Below, piece after piece: positions 13,840 to 23,026 of a stretch of 64,000 nt of DNA. The notes beneath the pieces were generated by a model. It was not told the origin of the DNA and ran no database searches. It saw only the letters and a program-made list of their open reading frames with translations. Within the stretch, counting starts at the first letter, position 1. Each line of letters starts with the position of its first letter. The stretch lies in NCBI RefSeq assembly GCF_051379705.1, contig NZ_CP179868.1, positions 930,001-994,000 on the forward strand. Direction: 5' to 3'. Made by a program: the position numbers and the translations under genes. This stretch comes from Ekhidna sp051379705. Its GTDB lineage: Bacteria; Bacteroidota; Bacteroidia; Cytophagales; Cyclobacteriaceae.

Positions 13840-16575
13840 ATGCCACAGGATTTTCTAGGAATCGAGAAACAACTACCCAGTCAATTAGGAGAACACAAAT
13901 ACTTCAGCATCTTTGAATTAGCAAAGAAAAAGCCGGTTGTCAAAAAACTCCCCTACTCCATCCGAATCCTTCTGGAAAATGTAATTAGAAACTATGATGG
14001 ATTCGCAGTTACTGAAGAACATATTGAAACTGTACTAAACTGGAAAGAAACTGCCGGCAAAAAAGACATTCCTTATAGCCCTGCTCGTGTATTGATGCAG
14101 GATTTCACAGGAGTTCCAGCCGTTGTAGACATTGCGTCTATACGGGCTGAGGTAGCTCGAAAAGGAAAAGATACCAGCAAAACCAACCCAGTGGTTCCCG
14201 CCGATATGGTGATTGATCACTCCGTAGTTGTTGATTTCTTCGGTGCGGCTGATTCTTATCAGAAAAATGTAGACCTGGAATATGAGAGAAACGATGAGAG
14301 GTATAAGCTCCTGAAATGGGGACAACAGGCATTTACAAATTTCTCAGTTGTGCCTCCGGGCATGGGTATTTGCCACCAGGTTAACCTGGAATATTTGGCA
14401 AAAGGTGTGATCGAAAGAGATGGCTACCTATTTCCTGATACCCTTGTAGGTACAGATTCTCACACACCAATGGTGAATGGAATCGGCGTACTTGGTTGGG
14501 GCGTTGGAGGTATTGAGGCCGAAGCAGCCATGCTAGGTCAGCCGATTTACATGATCCTGCCCCAAGTAATCGGGCTGAAAATTACGGGTGAAATGAAAGA
14601 AGGTACAACTTCTACCGACTTGGTTTTGACTGTCACCAAACTGCTAAGAGACTATGGAGTAGTTGGCAAAATCGTTGAAGTATTCGGCCCGGGACTTGAA
14701 AATCTGGCCGTTACCGATCGAGCTACCATCTCCAATATGTCGCCAGAATTCGGCTGTACGGATACACATTGGCCAATCGATCAGCGCACGCTCGATTACA
14801 TGAGAAATACCAGTCGTACGGAAGATCACATTGACATGGTAGAGGCCTATGCTAAAACAAACATGCTGTGGAGAGACGACAATGCAGAAATCGAATACAC
14901 AGATGTAGTGGAGTTGGATTTAGGAACCGTAGAACCTACAATCTCAGGCCCAAAACGACCTCAGGATAAAATTCTACTCAGAGAAGCAAAAGAAAAAATA
15001 ATCGGCCTGCTTAAAGATCAGGGCAGAGAATACATTGCCATCGATGATCGAACCTCTGACTGGGCCAACGAAGGCGGAATGCCTGCACCAACGGTGAAAA
15101 ACAAAAATGGTGTTCGTTCGGTGGATGTTATAATCGATGGTAAGAACCATTGTCTTTCAGATGCCTCTGTGGTAGTAGCTGCGATCACCTCATGTACCAA
15201 CACCTCAAACCCGAGCGTAATGATTGGTGCGGGATTGGTTGCGAAAAAAGCTTCAGAGTTGGGGCTAAAAGTTAAGCCTTGGGTGAAGACATCATTAGCT
15301 CCAGGATCGAGAGTGGTAACCGAATACCTCGAAAAATCTAAACTACTTCCATTCTTAGAGGACCTTAAGTTCTATACCGTAGGGTATGGATGTACCACGT
15401 GTATCGGCAACTCAGGTGACATGATTCCTTCGGTGCAAAAGGCCGTGATCGAGAATGATATGGTGGTGAGTTCGGTGCTTTCGGGTAACCGAAACTTTGA
15501 GGCGCGAATCCACCCAAATATTAAAATGAACTTCTTAGCCTCACCTATGCTGGTAGTGGCTTATGCAATTGCTGGTCATACCGACTTTGATATGAACAAT
15601 GAGCCACTCGGTAAAGACAAAGATGGCAACCATGTTTACCTGAAAGACATCTGGCCATCTTCGCAGGAAATAGATGAAGTGATGACCAGTGTACTCAGTC
15701 CTGAAGACTATAAGAAAAACTACGAGACAATTTTTGCAGGTGATGATACCTGGAAAAACCTCGCTGCCCCGAAAGGCCAGACGTATGATTGGGACAGTAA
15801 TTCTACCTACATTCAGGAGGCACCATTCTTCCAGAATATTTCTGAGGATGTGCCTAACCCTGATGATATCAAAGGAGCAAATGTCCTTCTTCAACTTGGC
15901 GATATGGTGACGACAGATCACATTTCACCAGCAGGTAAATTTCTACCCGAACACCCTGCGGGACAGTACCTGGTAAACAATGGAGTTGAGAAGAAAGACT
16001 TCAACTCGTATGGCTCCCGACGCGGTAATCATGAGGTAATGATGCGTGGCACATTTGCGAATGTGCGTATTAAAAACAAACTCGCTTCGAGAGAAGGTGG
16101 ATGGACTAAATACATTCCTACCGGAGAAGAAATGACCGTTTTTGATGCATCAATGAAATACCAGGAGGAAGGGACTCCACTGGTGGTTATCGGTGGAAAA
16201 GAGTACGGATCAGGATCTTCGAGAGACTGGGCTGCCAAAGGAACTCAGTTATTGGGTGTCAAAGCAGTAATTACAGAAAGCTACGAACGAATTCACCGAT
16301 CAAACCTGGTGGGTATGGGTGTGATGCCTCTTCAGTTTCAGGAAGGTGAAACGCAGGAAACGCTAGGGCTGACTGGGGAAGAAACCTATGACATCTCCGG
16401 GATCTCGGATAATCTGACTCCAGGGAAGTTGGTAGATGTTACTGCCACCAAGAAAGATGGATCGAAAGTAGCATTTAAAGCTTTGGTAAGACTTGATTCC
16501 GGAGTAGATGTAGAATACTACAAGCACGGAGGCATTCTGAACTATGTCCTGAGAAATTTCCTGAAGGATAATTAG
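13840..16575 (+). CDS. acnA: Aconitate hydratase A
   Basis: 911 residues, the AcnA/IRP type (E. coli AcnA 891). Domain order is 1-2-3-linker-4. Motifs include ILLENVIRNYDG, DFTGVPAVVDIA, GTDSHTPMVNGIGVLGWGVG, SCTNTSNPSVMIGAG and GYGCTTCIGNSGD (the three cluster cysteines), and in domain 4 GSRRGNHEVMMRGTFANVR and KEYGSGSSRDWAAKG with the active-site Ser and Arg. It catalyses citrate/isocitrate interconversion in the TCA cycle and is usually the more stress-stable isoform; that is family knowledge. It is preceded at 13804-13811 by TATCTTTA, a near match to the -7 box, and farther upstream by a minisatellite. A strong terminator follows. Confidence 0.97.
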   Translation: MPQDFLGIEKQLPSQLGEHKYFSIFELAKKKPVVKKLPYSIRILLENVIRNYDGFAVTEEHIETVLNWKETAGKKDIPYSPARVLMQDFTGVPAVVDIASIRAEVARKGKDTSKTNPVVPADMVIDHSVVVDFFGAADSYQKNVDLEYERNDERYKLLKWGQQAFTNFSVVPPGMGICHQVNLEYLAKGVIERDGYLFPDTLVGTDSHTPMVNGIGVLGWGVGGIEAEAAMLGQPIYMILPQVIGLKITGEMKEGTTSTDLVLTVTKLLRDYGVVGKIVEVFGPGLENLAVTDRATISNMSPEFGCTDTHWPIDQRTLDYMRNTSRTEDHIDMVEAYAKTNMLWRDDNAEIEYTDVVELDLGTVEPTISGPKRPQDKILLREAKEKIIGLLKDQGREYIAIDDRTSDWANEGGMPAPTVKNKNGVRSVDVIIDGKNHCLSDASVVVAAITSCTNTSNPSVMIGAGLVAKKASELGLKVKPWVKTSLAPGSRVVTEYLEKSKLLPFLEDLKFYTVGYGCTTCIGNSGDMIPSVQKAVIENDMVVSSVLSGNRNFEARIHPNIKMNFLASPMLVVAYAIAGHTDFDMNNEPLGKDKDGNHVYLKDIWPSSQEIDEVMTSVLSPEDYKKNYETIFAGDDTWKNLAAPKGQTYDWDSNSTYIQEAPFFQNISEDVPNPDDIKGANVLLQLGDMVTTDHISPAGKFLPEHPAGQYLVNNGVEKKDFNSYGSRRGNHEVMMRGTFANVRIKNKLASREGGWTKYIPTGEEMTVFDASMKYQEEGTPLVVIGGKEYGSGSSRDWAAKGTQLLGVKAVITESYERIHRSNLVGMGVMPLQFQEGETQETLGLTGEETYDISGISDNLTPGKLVDVTATKKDGSKVAFKALVRLDSGVDVEYYKHGGILNYVLRNFLKDN

Positions 16576-16592
16576 GCAAAAACAACAAATCG

Positions 16593-16624
16593 AAAAAACC
16601 CGGATCAAAAGTCTGGGTTTTTTG
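16593..16624 (+). terminator. Rho-independent terminator of acnA
   Basis: AAAAAACCCGGA and TCTGGGTTTTTT form a stem around a short loop with a T-tract, 18 nt after the acnA stop. Confidence 0.8.
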
Positions 16625-16671
16625 TTTATTAAGCAGATTGTAACTTTAATTAAAACTGAAACAACCTAAAT

Positions 16672-17478
16672 ATGAAAACTAAACAGCTAGGATTATTATC
16701 GATTATCATGATAGCCTTTATCGGATTCTCATGTACAAGTACTTCAAAATCAGAAGAGTCTGGCGAGGAAGCGGCGGAGAGTGCAGACACTGGATTCGAA
16801 CCCATTACGCTTACCAAAGCTCCGTCTTCACCAGATTTTCCAGATGCACAATTATCTAATGTGGGCATTATTACCACACCTACAGATACCGGGAATCATG
16901 TGAGCTACTCATTTGATGTAGCGAACTATGAACTTGGAGTGCAAACCGAAGATGCTGCCACCAGAGGAATAGCCAATTCAGGCAAAGGACAGCACATCCA
17001 TTATATCGTCAATAATGGGCCATATGCTGCGCATTACATGGATGGAATCAATGATGTACTTGATGACGGCAATTATGTAGTGCTTGCCTTTTTATCCAGA
17101 TCTTATCATGAAAGTGTAAAAAGCGACGGAGCATACTACATAGAAAATTTAGCGGTGGGCCCTGTTGATCCGGAAGAAGCTGACCTCTCTGCACCACATT
17201 TATTTTATAGCCGACCAAAAGGAACATATAAAGGAGCAGACACGGAAAAAGTAATGCTGGATTTCTACTTATTAAACACAGATTTATCTGCAGATGGCAA
17301 CAAAGTAATTGCCACAATAAATGGCAAAGAATTTACCATTGATGAGTGGGCTCCCTATTACATTGAAGGATTGATGAGTGGAGAGACAACTATTGAGCTA
17401 GAATTAGTAGATGCCGATGGCAACACGATTCCCGGTCCATTCAACCAGGTAGAAAGAACAATAACAATAGAAGAATAA
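16672..17478 (+). CDS. Lipoprotein of unknown function
   Basis: 268 residues. The N terminus KTKQLGLLSIIMIAFIGFSC is a lipoprotein signal with the acylated Cys at 21, followed by an acidic Ser/Glu linker (about 22-45). The mature part has a conserved-looking core, GKGQHIHYIVNNGPYAAHYM (about 105-125), then VVLAFLSRSYHESVKSDGAY. I have seen this pattern in Bacteroidota proteins labelled phosphopeptide-binding, but the basis of that label is unclear to me and I do not assign it. A beta-rich C-terminal domain (ATINGKEFTIDEWAPYYIEG) follows. Upstream, TTTG at 16621 and TAACTTTA at 16641 could be a promoter, with a short 16-nt spacer. It converges on the TolB-like gene across a shared terminator. 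Confidence 0.8.
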   Translation: MKTKQLGLLSIIMIAFIGFSCTSTSKSEESGEEAAESADTGFEPITLTKAPSSPDFPDAQLSNVGIITTPTDTGNHVSYSFDVANYELGVQTEDAATRGIANSGKGQHIHYIVNNGPYAAHYMDGINDVLDDGNYVVLAFLSRSYHESVKSDGAYYIENLAVGPVDPEEADLSAPHLFYSRPKGTYKGADTEKVMLDFYLLNTDLSADGNKVIATINGKEFTIDEWAPYYIEGLMSGETTIELELVDADGNTIPGPFNQVERTITIEE

Positions 17479-17499
17479 GTACATCAGATTAAAACAAAA

Positions 17500-17530
17500 A
17501 AATCCCAGCCTTACAGCTGGGATTTTTTTT
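17500..17530. terminator. Bidirectional terminator
   Basis: AATCCCAGC-CTTACA-GCTGGGATT with an A-run before and eight T after, so it can serve both the lipoprotein gene (plus) and the TolB-like gene (minus). Confidence 0.8.
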
Positions 17531-17549
17531 ATGCCTTAGCATTCAATAG

Positions 17550-18632
17550 TTAATCCACCCACTCGGCCACAAAAAGATTCGTATCCCGATTTCCACCATT
17601 GTTTCGATTAGATGCCCAAACCAAATACTTTCCATCTGGGCTAAACATTGGAAATGAGTCGAAAGTATCATCAAACGTTACCTGTTCCAGTTCGCTACCA
17701 TCCAGATTCACCATGAACAGATTAAATGGAAATCCCCTCTCTGAAGCGTGATTGGAAGAAAAAAGGATTTTATCACCATCGGGTGTGAAGAATGGCGCCC
17801 AATTCGCATTACCCAAGCTTGTGATTTTACGCGCCTCAGATCCGTCTGCATTGGCGATATACAATTCCATTTCCGTCGGCTGAACAAGTCCTTGCTTCAG
17901 TAGATCAGTATACTCTGTTATTTCTTCATCTGTTTTAGGTCGAGAAGCTCTCCAAACAATCTTGCTTCCATCTGGAGAAAAGAAGGCTCCACCATCATAG
18001 CCAAGCTCATCGGTGAGCTGTACCACATCCGATCCATCAAGATTCATGGTATAAAGTTCCAAATCTCCCGATCTTGTGGAGGTAAAGATGATTCGATCTC
18101 CATTTGGTGATACAGTGGCCTCTGCGTCATATCCTGCATCACTTGTCAATTGACTTACGATCTCCCCATTCAGGTTCGCAACGAAAATATCATATCCTTC
18201 ATAGATCGGCCAAACGTATTTACCTGTGCTCCGACTCGGTACCGGAGGACAAAGACTATCGGCCAGATGCGTAGATCCATAAACAATTAATGAATCGCCT
18301 GGCAAGAAGTAAGAACAAGTGGTTCTTCCAAGTCCTGTACTTACCATGTCAGGCCGTTCTCCTTTCGTCACATCTGCAATGTCCATCGTGAAAATTTGGT
18401 CGCACTCAACACCCCATTCCGAAAAGTCTGATTGAAACACCAGGCTGTTTCCATCGAAACTCCAATATGCCTCAGCATTATTTCCTCCCCACGTCAGTTG
18501 ACGCACATTTTTTAAATGCACCTCATTATCATATCTAAGTGAATCTGCAGAAGTGGCTTCTTTTTCAGCTTGATTAGGTTGTGAGCATGAAAATGCAATA
18601 AGTAAGGCGGATAAAATCGTAAAGTTCTTCAT
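17550..18632 (-). CDS. TolB-like PD40 beta-propeller lipoprotein
   Basis: 360 residues. KNFTILSALLIAFSC is a lipoprotein signal with Cys at 16. The rest is built of TolB/WD40-like (PD40) blades with the typical SPDG turn: AEATVSPNGDRIIFTSTRSG, GAFFSPDGSKIVWRASRP, APFFTPDGDKILFSSN and PMFSPDGKYLVWASNR. Each is followed by an L-Y/F-x-M/A-N-x-DG strand. There is no peptidase or other catalytic domain, so it is probably a binding or scaffolding propeller on the outer periplasmic face; the ligand is unknown. It is divergently transcribed from the M28 peptidase gene with 43 bp between starts. Blades carry several cysteines near 110-140 (TTCSYF, SLCPPV) that could form disulfides. Confidence 0.88.
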   Translation of the reverse strand: MKNFTILSALLIAFSCSQPNQAEKEATSADSLRYDNEVHLKNVRQLTWGGNNAEAYWSFDGNSLVFQSDFSEWGVECDQIFTMDIADVTKGERPDMVSTGLGRTTCSYFLPGDSLIVYGSTHLADSLCPPVPSRSTGKYVWPIYEGYDIFVANLNGEIVSQLTSDAGYDAEATVSPNGDRIIFTSTRSGDLELYTMNLDGSDVVQLTDELGYDGGAFFSPDGSKIVWRASRPKTDEEITEYTDLLKQGLVQPTEMELYIANADGSEARKITSLGNANWAPFFTPDGDKILFSSNHASERGFPFNLFMVNLDGSELEQVTFDDTFDSFPMFSPDGKYLVWASNRNNGGNRDTNLFVAEWVD

Positions 18633-18675
18633 CGGTTGGTATCTTTAGCCTGCGAAAGTAACTCACAAATCAAAA

Positions 18676-19902
18676 ATGAAAAAGTATCTAGCCATCCTCC
18701 TACCTATACTGATGTTTACAAACTGTGAACAATCAGAAAAATATGATCCAATCGAACAAATTGGAAAAGACATAGAAGTATTGGCCAGCGATTCATTAGC
18801 CGGTAGAGAAGTAGGTACACCAGGAGAAAAAATGGCTGCAGATTACATTGTTGCCGAGCTTAAAAAAAGTAGTGCACTTCCAAAAGGAACCGATGGTTAC
18901 TATCAATCCTTTTTCGTGAATGACCCAGACAATCCGCATGCTCAACCTTCAGAGGAGAATGGTTCAGATGGAATCACAGGATATAATGTTATTGGCATGA
19001 TCGACAACCCCGGAGAAGAAATGGTTGTTGTTGGGGCACACTATGATCATTTGGGAATGGGTGACTTTTCTTCTCTGCATAGAGGTGAGAAAGCTGTACA
19101 TAATGGAGCTGACGATAATGCAAGTGGAGTTGCCGCGATGCTTCATTTGGCACGTGTGCTTTCTAAAAAAGAACTCAACAGAGACATTGTTTTTATCGGA
19201 ATGTCAGGGGAAGAAAAAGGTCTTTGGGGTTCCAATTATTTCACAAAGAATCCGACTGTCGATTTATCAAAAGTCAATTTCATGATCAACATGGATATGG
19301 TAGGCAGATTGGATCGTGATAAGGGACTTGCGGTGAATGGTACGGGCACCTCACCTATTTGGAATTGGCTTTTGGATGAAGTGAACGCCGATAGCTTGAA
19401 GCTAATCAAAAGTGAATCAGGAGTTGGCCCATCGGATCATACATCATTTTATCTGCAAGACATACCTGTTCTTCATTTTTTCACGGGACAGCACGAAGAC
19501 TATCACAAACCTGGAGATGATGTAGAAAAGATCAATAATGATGGGATTTTGGCAGTCGCTTCTTTCATTGAGCGAATGATCATCTTGATGGACGATGATG
19601 CAAAGATTGCATTTACCAAAACGAAAGATCAGTCTGACAATCCTCGGTTTACAGTAACTCTTGGAGTAGTGCCGGACTATATGTTTGATGGAACGGGGAT
19701 GCGTATAGATGGAGTGAGTGAAGATAAACCCGCCATAAAAGCCGGCATAGCAAAAGGAGACATTGTTGTTCAGCTTGGCGATAGCACAGTTACTGATATG
19801 ATGAGTTACATGCGCGCCCTTTCTACATTCGAAAAAGGAGACGAGACAGTTGTGATCGTTGATCGCAATGGAGAAAGGTTGGATTTCAAAATTGAATTCT
19901 AA
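18676..19902 (+). CDS. M28-family zinc aminopeptidase with C-terminal PDZ domain
   Basis: 408 residues; the lipoprotein signal KKYLAILLPILMFTNC has Cys at 17. The M28 zinc ligands are all in place: VVGAHYDHLGMG (His, Asp), HNGADDNASGV (bridging Asp), SGEEKGLWGS (catalytic and ligand Glu), NMDMVGRL (Asp) and FTGQHEDYHKPGDD (His). From about 325 a PDZ domain follows (GMRIDGVSEDKPAIKAGI, KGDIVVQLGDSTV), a common arrangement in Bacteroidota M28 peptidases. It probably trims N-terminal residues from peptides in the periplasm or at the surface. The divergent neighbour is the TolB-like lipoprotein gene; TATCTTTA at 18640-18647 is a possible -7 element. Confidence 0.94.
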   Translation: MKKYLAILLPILMFTNCEQSEKYDPIEQIGKDIEVLASDSLAGREVGTPGEKMAADYIVAELKKSSALPKGTDGYYQSFFVNDPDNPHAQPSEENGSDGITGYNVIGMIDNPGEEMVVVGAHYDHLGMGDFSSLHRGEKAVHNGADDNASGVAAMLHLARVLSKKELNRDIVFIGMSGEEKGLWGSNYFTKNPTVDLSKVNFMINMDMVGRLDRDKGLAVNGTGTSPIWNWLLDEVNADSLKLIKSESGVGPSDHTSFYLQDIPVLHFFTGQHEDYHKPGDDVEKINNDGILAVASFIERMIILMDDDAKIAFTKTKDQSDNPRFTVTLGVVPDYMFDGTGMRIDGVSEDKPAIKAGIAKGDIVVQLGDSTVTDMMSYMRALSTFEKGDETVVIVDRNGERLDFKIEF

Positions 19903-19969
19903 TCATTTTTACAAGCGCTAATGGTATAGTCTAGTTGGTCTGTTGTGGGAATGTAATCCAAATAGAACC

Positions 19970-21214
19970 ATGCGAAAATTATTTTACACCATACTCACCA
20001 TTTCTACACTCACCAGTTCAGCTCAAGGTCTAAGGGAATTATACCAGGAAGGCGTGCAAGCATATGAACAGCAAGATTACACGCTCTTTAATAAGAGAAT
20101 GTATTCAATAGATTCTATGCGCCCGAACTATCCCGCGGTTGTCTACAACCTGGCTAGCAGCTACGCACTTTTAGGAAATCCTGACAAGTCATTAGAAGTG
20201 CTCAATAAATACATCTTAATGGATGCCACTCAGAACTTTAGTGAGGATAAAGATTTTGTTTCTCTGGAAGAACTACCTGCTTTCAAAGCAATTCAGGTCA
20301 AGCAAAACTATTTGACCGAAAGGCTTGATTTTAAAAAGACAATCGAATTCCAGTTACTAGCGAGCCATCCTGAGTCAATCACCTACTCTGAAAAGCAAAA
20401 AGCTTTTTTTATAGGTGGAGTACGAGATGGGAATATTTGGAAAATAGAAGAAGGACAAGAACCGGCTCTTTGGGCTGAATCCACAAAGAACTCCTGGTCA
20501 GTTATGGGCTTAGAAATATCTAAAGATCAAAAGGTACTTTGGGCCTGCACCTCCTCCATGAATGTATATGAAAATTTTGATCAAAATGAGGAGGGATTTG
20601 CCAGTGTCTTGAAATACAACCTTAAAAATGGTGAACTGCTAGAAACATTTGCTCTCCCCCGCGGGCACAATTTCGGTGACTTAATAGTCGATAATGAGGA
20701 GAATGTTTATATCTCAGACGGAACCAGCAATCAGCTTTATTGGATCAGTAAGAAAAAAGGAGAGCTTGAAGTTTTTGTGGATCTTTCAGAAAGGGTGTTT
20801 AACCTCCAGGGCCTAACATTGAATGAAACACAAAGTGCGCTTTTCGTGAGCGACTACATTGATGGAGTTTACAAGGTGAATTTAGCAACAAGGGAATTTG
20901 AGAAGTTGAAAATTGAGTCAAACGATGTTCTCATAAAAGGAATTGATGGCCTTTACTACGACAATGGATCATTAATCGGTCTACACAATGGAACGAATCC
21001 CAATCGGATTGTGAGGTATCAATTATCAAGTGATGAAGATAAAATCATCGCGAAAAAGACGTTGGGTCAGGCCGGAACACTTGGAGAACCAACTCAAGGT
21101 GTCTGGATCAAAGATAAATTCTACTTTATCATGAATAGTCCCTGGGGAGCATATGATAAAGACGGTAACTTTAGTCCTGACGGAGATAAAATTATTATTG
21201 GAATTATTGAATAG
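19970..21214 (+). CDS. Exported TPR plus SMP-30-like beta-propeller protein
   Basis: 414 residues from the ATG at 19970; the frame opens nine codons earlier with TTG, but RKLFYTILTISTLTSSAQG after this ATG is a clear signal peptide. Residues about 20-95 hold TPR-like helices (LYQEGVQAYEQQDYTLFNKR, NLASSYALLGNPDKSLEVLN). From about 110 the protein is a gluconolactonase/SMP-30-like propeller: ESITYSEKQKAFFIGGVRDG, GDLIVDNEENVYISDG, QGLTLNETQSALFVSDYIDG, GIDGLYYDNGSLIGLHNG and PTQGVWIKDKFYFI. Catalytic residues cannot be fixed by eye. It follows the peptidase gene by 67 bp on the same strand and may be co-transcribed with it. Confidence 0.85.
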   Translation: MRKLFYTILTISTLTSSAQGLRELYQEGVQAYEQQDYTLFNKRMYSIDSMRPNYPAVVYNLASSYALLGNPDKSLEVLNKYILMDATQNFSEDKDFVSLEELPAFKAIQVKQNYLTERLDFKKTIEFQLLASHPESITYSEKQKAFFIGGVRDGNIWKIEEGQEPALWAESTKNSWSVMGLEISKDQKVLWACTSSMNVYENFDQNEEGFASVLKYNLKNGELLETFALPRGHNFGDLIVDNEENVYISDGTSNQLYWISKKKGELEVFVDLSERVFNLQGLTLNETQSALFVSDYIDGVYKVNLATREFEKLKIESNDVLIKGIDGLYYDNGSLIGLHNGTNPNRIVRYQLSSDEDKIIAKKTLGQAGTLGEPTQGVWIKDKFYFIMNSPWGAYDKDGNFSPDGDKIIIGIIE

Positions 21215-21247
21215 TCCATTAATGTTATTTCTGATCGTTATCCAGAT

Positions 21248-21571
21248 ATGAAAGAATATCTTATCCTCATAGCTGCACAAAATGAACGCGCATTGTCTCA
21301 AGCTGAAGAACAACATTGTATTCAGGAGTATGGAAAATGGGCTGAAACACTTTCAGAAAAGCATATTACTGCTAGAAGACTATCTCTTGAACCTGGAGAT
21401 TTAATTCCACGCAAAAAAAGCGTTACAACTGATGGGCCATTTGTTGAAGCCAAAGAGCTTATCGCAGGATTTGTGCTGATATCTGCCAATTCCAAAGAGG
21501 AAGCCAGAGAAATTGCTTCCACCTGCCCGCTCAATGAGTACTTTCACCTATTTGTGAAAGAAACCAACTAA
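21248..21571 (+). CDS. YCII-related (DGPF-domain) protein
   Basis: 107 residues. It has the YCII-like ferredoxin fold signature with the DGPF motif (TTDGPFVEAKELIAGFVLIS, about 58-78), preceded by MKEYLILIAA and followed by a helix with AREIASTCPL. DGPF proteins in other bacteria often sit beside ECF sigma factors, but here the neighbours are an SMP-30-like protein (33 bp upstream) and a secreted repeat protein. It is a small cytosolic protein; no reaction is assigned to it. Confidence 0.92.
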   Translation: MKEYLILIAAQNERALSQAEEQHCIQEYGKWAETLSEKHITARRLSLEPGDLIPRKKSVTTDGPFVEAKELIAGFVLISANSKEEAREIASTCPLNEYFHLFVKETN

Positions 21572-21721
21572 GCTTTTTCTTTCCTGCCGCAACCAACATC
21601 CTTTTTTGACCGTTGTACTATGCATTAACAAGTACTATATATTACAAACGTTAACCTTTGGTGCAACCTTTTGTCTTTAGTTAGCATCAAACCACAAAGG
21701 AAACCTAAACTCAAAATACCT

Positions 21722-22972
21722 ATGACACGATTAGTAAACTATTTAAAACTTACCGGAACGGTTTTAGCATCTTTCCTCTTCATTGCTGCTGAGGCTCAAG
21801 ACGAAGGATTTATATATGGACGCGTCACAACAGAAGACGGTGATACATATGAAGGCCCACTAAGGTGGGGAAAAGAGGAAGTATACTGGACAGACATGTT
21901 CAACGCCTCAAAAAAAGAGAACAAAAATCTGGACTATCTATCCAATCGAGAACTTGACAACCTAGAAGACCGATACTATGATAGAAATGATAATCTCATC
22001 TCAAGATTTGTAAATATCAGCTGGGACGATGATAATGACGGAAGATTCGTTCACGAATTTTCAACTGAATTTGGCAATCTAAAAGCGTTAAGAATAAGAT
22101 CGAATGATCGAGTAGAAGTAGAATTAAAAAATGGAGATTTCCTGCAAGTCGACGGCAGTGGCTACAATGACGTTGGGGCAAAGATCACCATTCTTGATCA
22201 GGAATTAGGAAATGTGAGACTTTCCTGGAGCAACCTGGATCGCATTGATTTTCTTCCTACCCCATCTAAACTTAATGAGAAATTCGGTGATCCATTGTAC
22301 GGAACTGTTATATGTGACCTAGGTGAGTTCACCGGATTCATTCAGTGGGATCATGACGAGCGTGTTGGCACTGACGTGCTGGATGGCGAAGAGGACGGTG
22401 ACGATTACGAGATCGCCTTTGACAAGATTGAGTCAATCGAGCGTGATGGATATAGCAGCAGCCTTGTGCGACTAAAATCAGGTCGTACCCTGGATTTGAG
22501 AGGGACTAATGATGTGGATGACGACAATAAGGGCATTATTGTGACCGTGAAAGGGCTAGGACGAGTAGATATCGACTGGGATGAATTTGATAAAGTTACC
22601 TTCAAAAGTGCGCCAAACAGCGGGCCTTCTTACAGCTCATTTGCCTCTCCTAAGAAGATATCCGGTACCGTAGTAGTTGACAATGGTGATACTTATACGG
22701 GTGAAATCATCTATGACCTGGATGAGGAATACACTTTCGAATTATTGAATGGAGAAGATGATGATGTTAAGTTCATTATACCATTTAGCAACATCAAAGA
22801 AATTACACCAAGAGGTTCATATGCAGCTAATATTACTTTAAAAGATGGCTCTAAGATCACTCTCGAAGATGGACAAGACGTGAGTGACAAGAATCTTGGA
22901 GTTCTCATAAAAACAAAAGGAGATCGTGTATACGTTCCATGGGATCGTATAGACACGATCACTCTAAAATAG
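21722..22972 (+). CDS. Secreted triple-repeat beta-rich protein of unknown function
   Basis: 416 residues from the ATG at 21722; the frame opens 17 codons upstream but LVNYLKLTGTVLASFLFIAA after this ATG is the signal peptide (cleavage near AEAQ). The mature protein has three recurring units of about 120 residues starting with a Y/SGTV-x(5)-DGDT/F-x-G-x-I/LxW motif: YGRVTTEDGDTYEGPLRWGK, YGTVICDLGEFTGFIQWDHD and SGTVVVDNGDTYTGEIIYDL. Each is followed by FDKI/FSNIKEIT-like and LKSGR/KDGS-type strands and ends with a V-x-W-D-x-I/F-D pattern. It is very acidic. I do not recognise the family. It is possibly an outer-surface or periplasmic beta-sandwich; no sorting domain is present. It precedes the FtsX-type permease by 54 bp. 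Confidence 0.8.
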   Translation: MTRLVNYLKLTGTVLASFLFIAAEAQDEGFIYGRVTTEDGDTYEGPLRWGKEEVYWTDMFNASKKENKNLDYLSNRELDNLEDRYYDRNDNLISRFVNISWDDDNDGRFVHEFSTEFGNLKALRIRSNDRVEVELKNGDFLQVDGSGYNDVGAKITILDQELGNVRLSWSNLDRIDFLPTPSKLNEKFGDPLYGTVICDLGEFTGFIQWDHDERVGTDVLDGEEDGDDYEIAFDKIESIERDGYSSSLVRLKSGRTLDLRGTNDVDDDNKGIIVTVKGLGRVDIDWDEFDKVTFKSAPNSGPSYSSFASPKKISGTVVVDNGDTYTGEIIYDLDEEYTFELLNGEDDDVKFIIPFSNIKEITPRGSYAANITLKDGSKITLEDGQDVSDKNLGVLIKTKGDRVYVPWDRIDTITLK

Positions 22973-23026
22973 TACCGGACTAAGTACTATGGACTAGACT
23001 AACTCAAAGGACAAAAACTCAAAATC

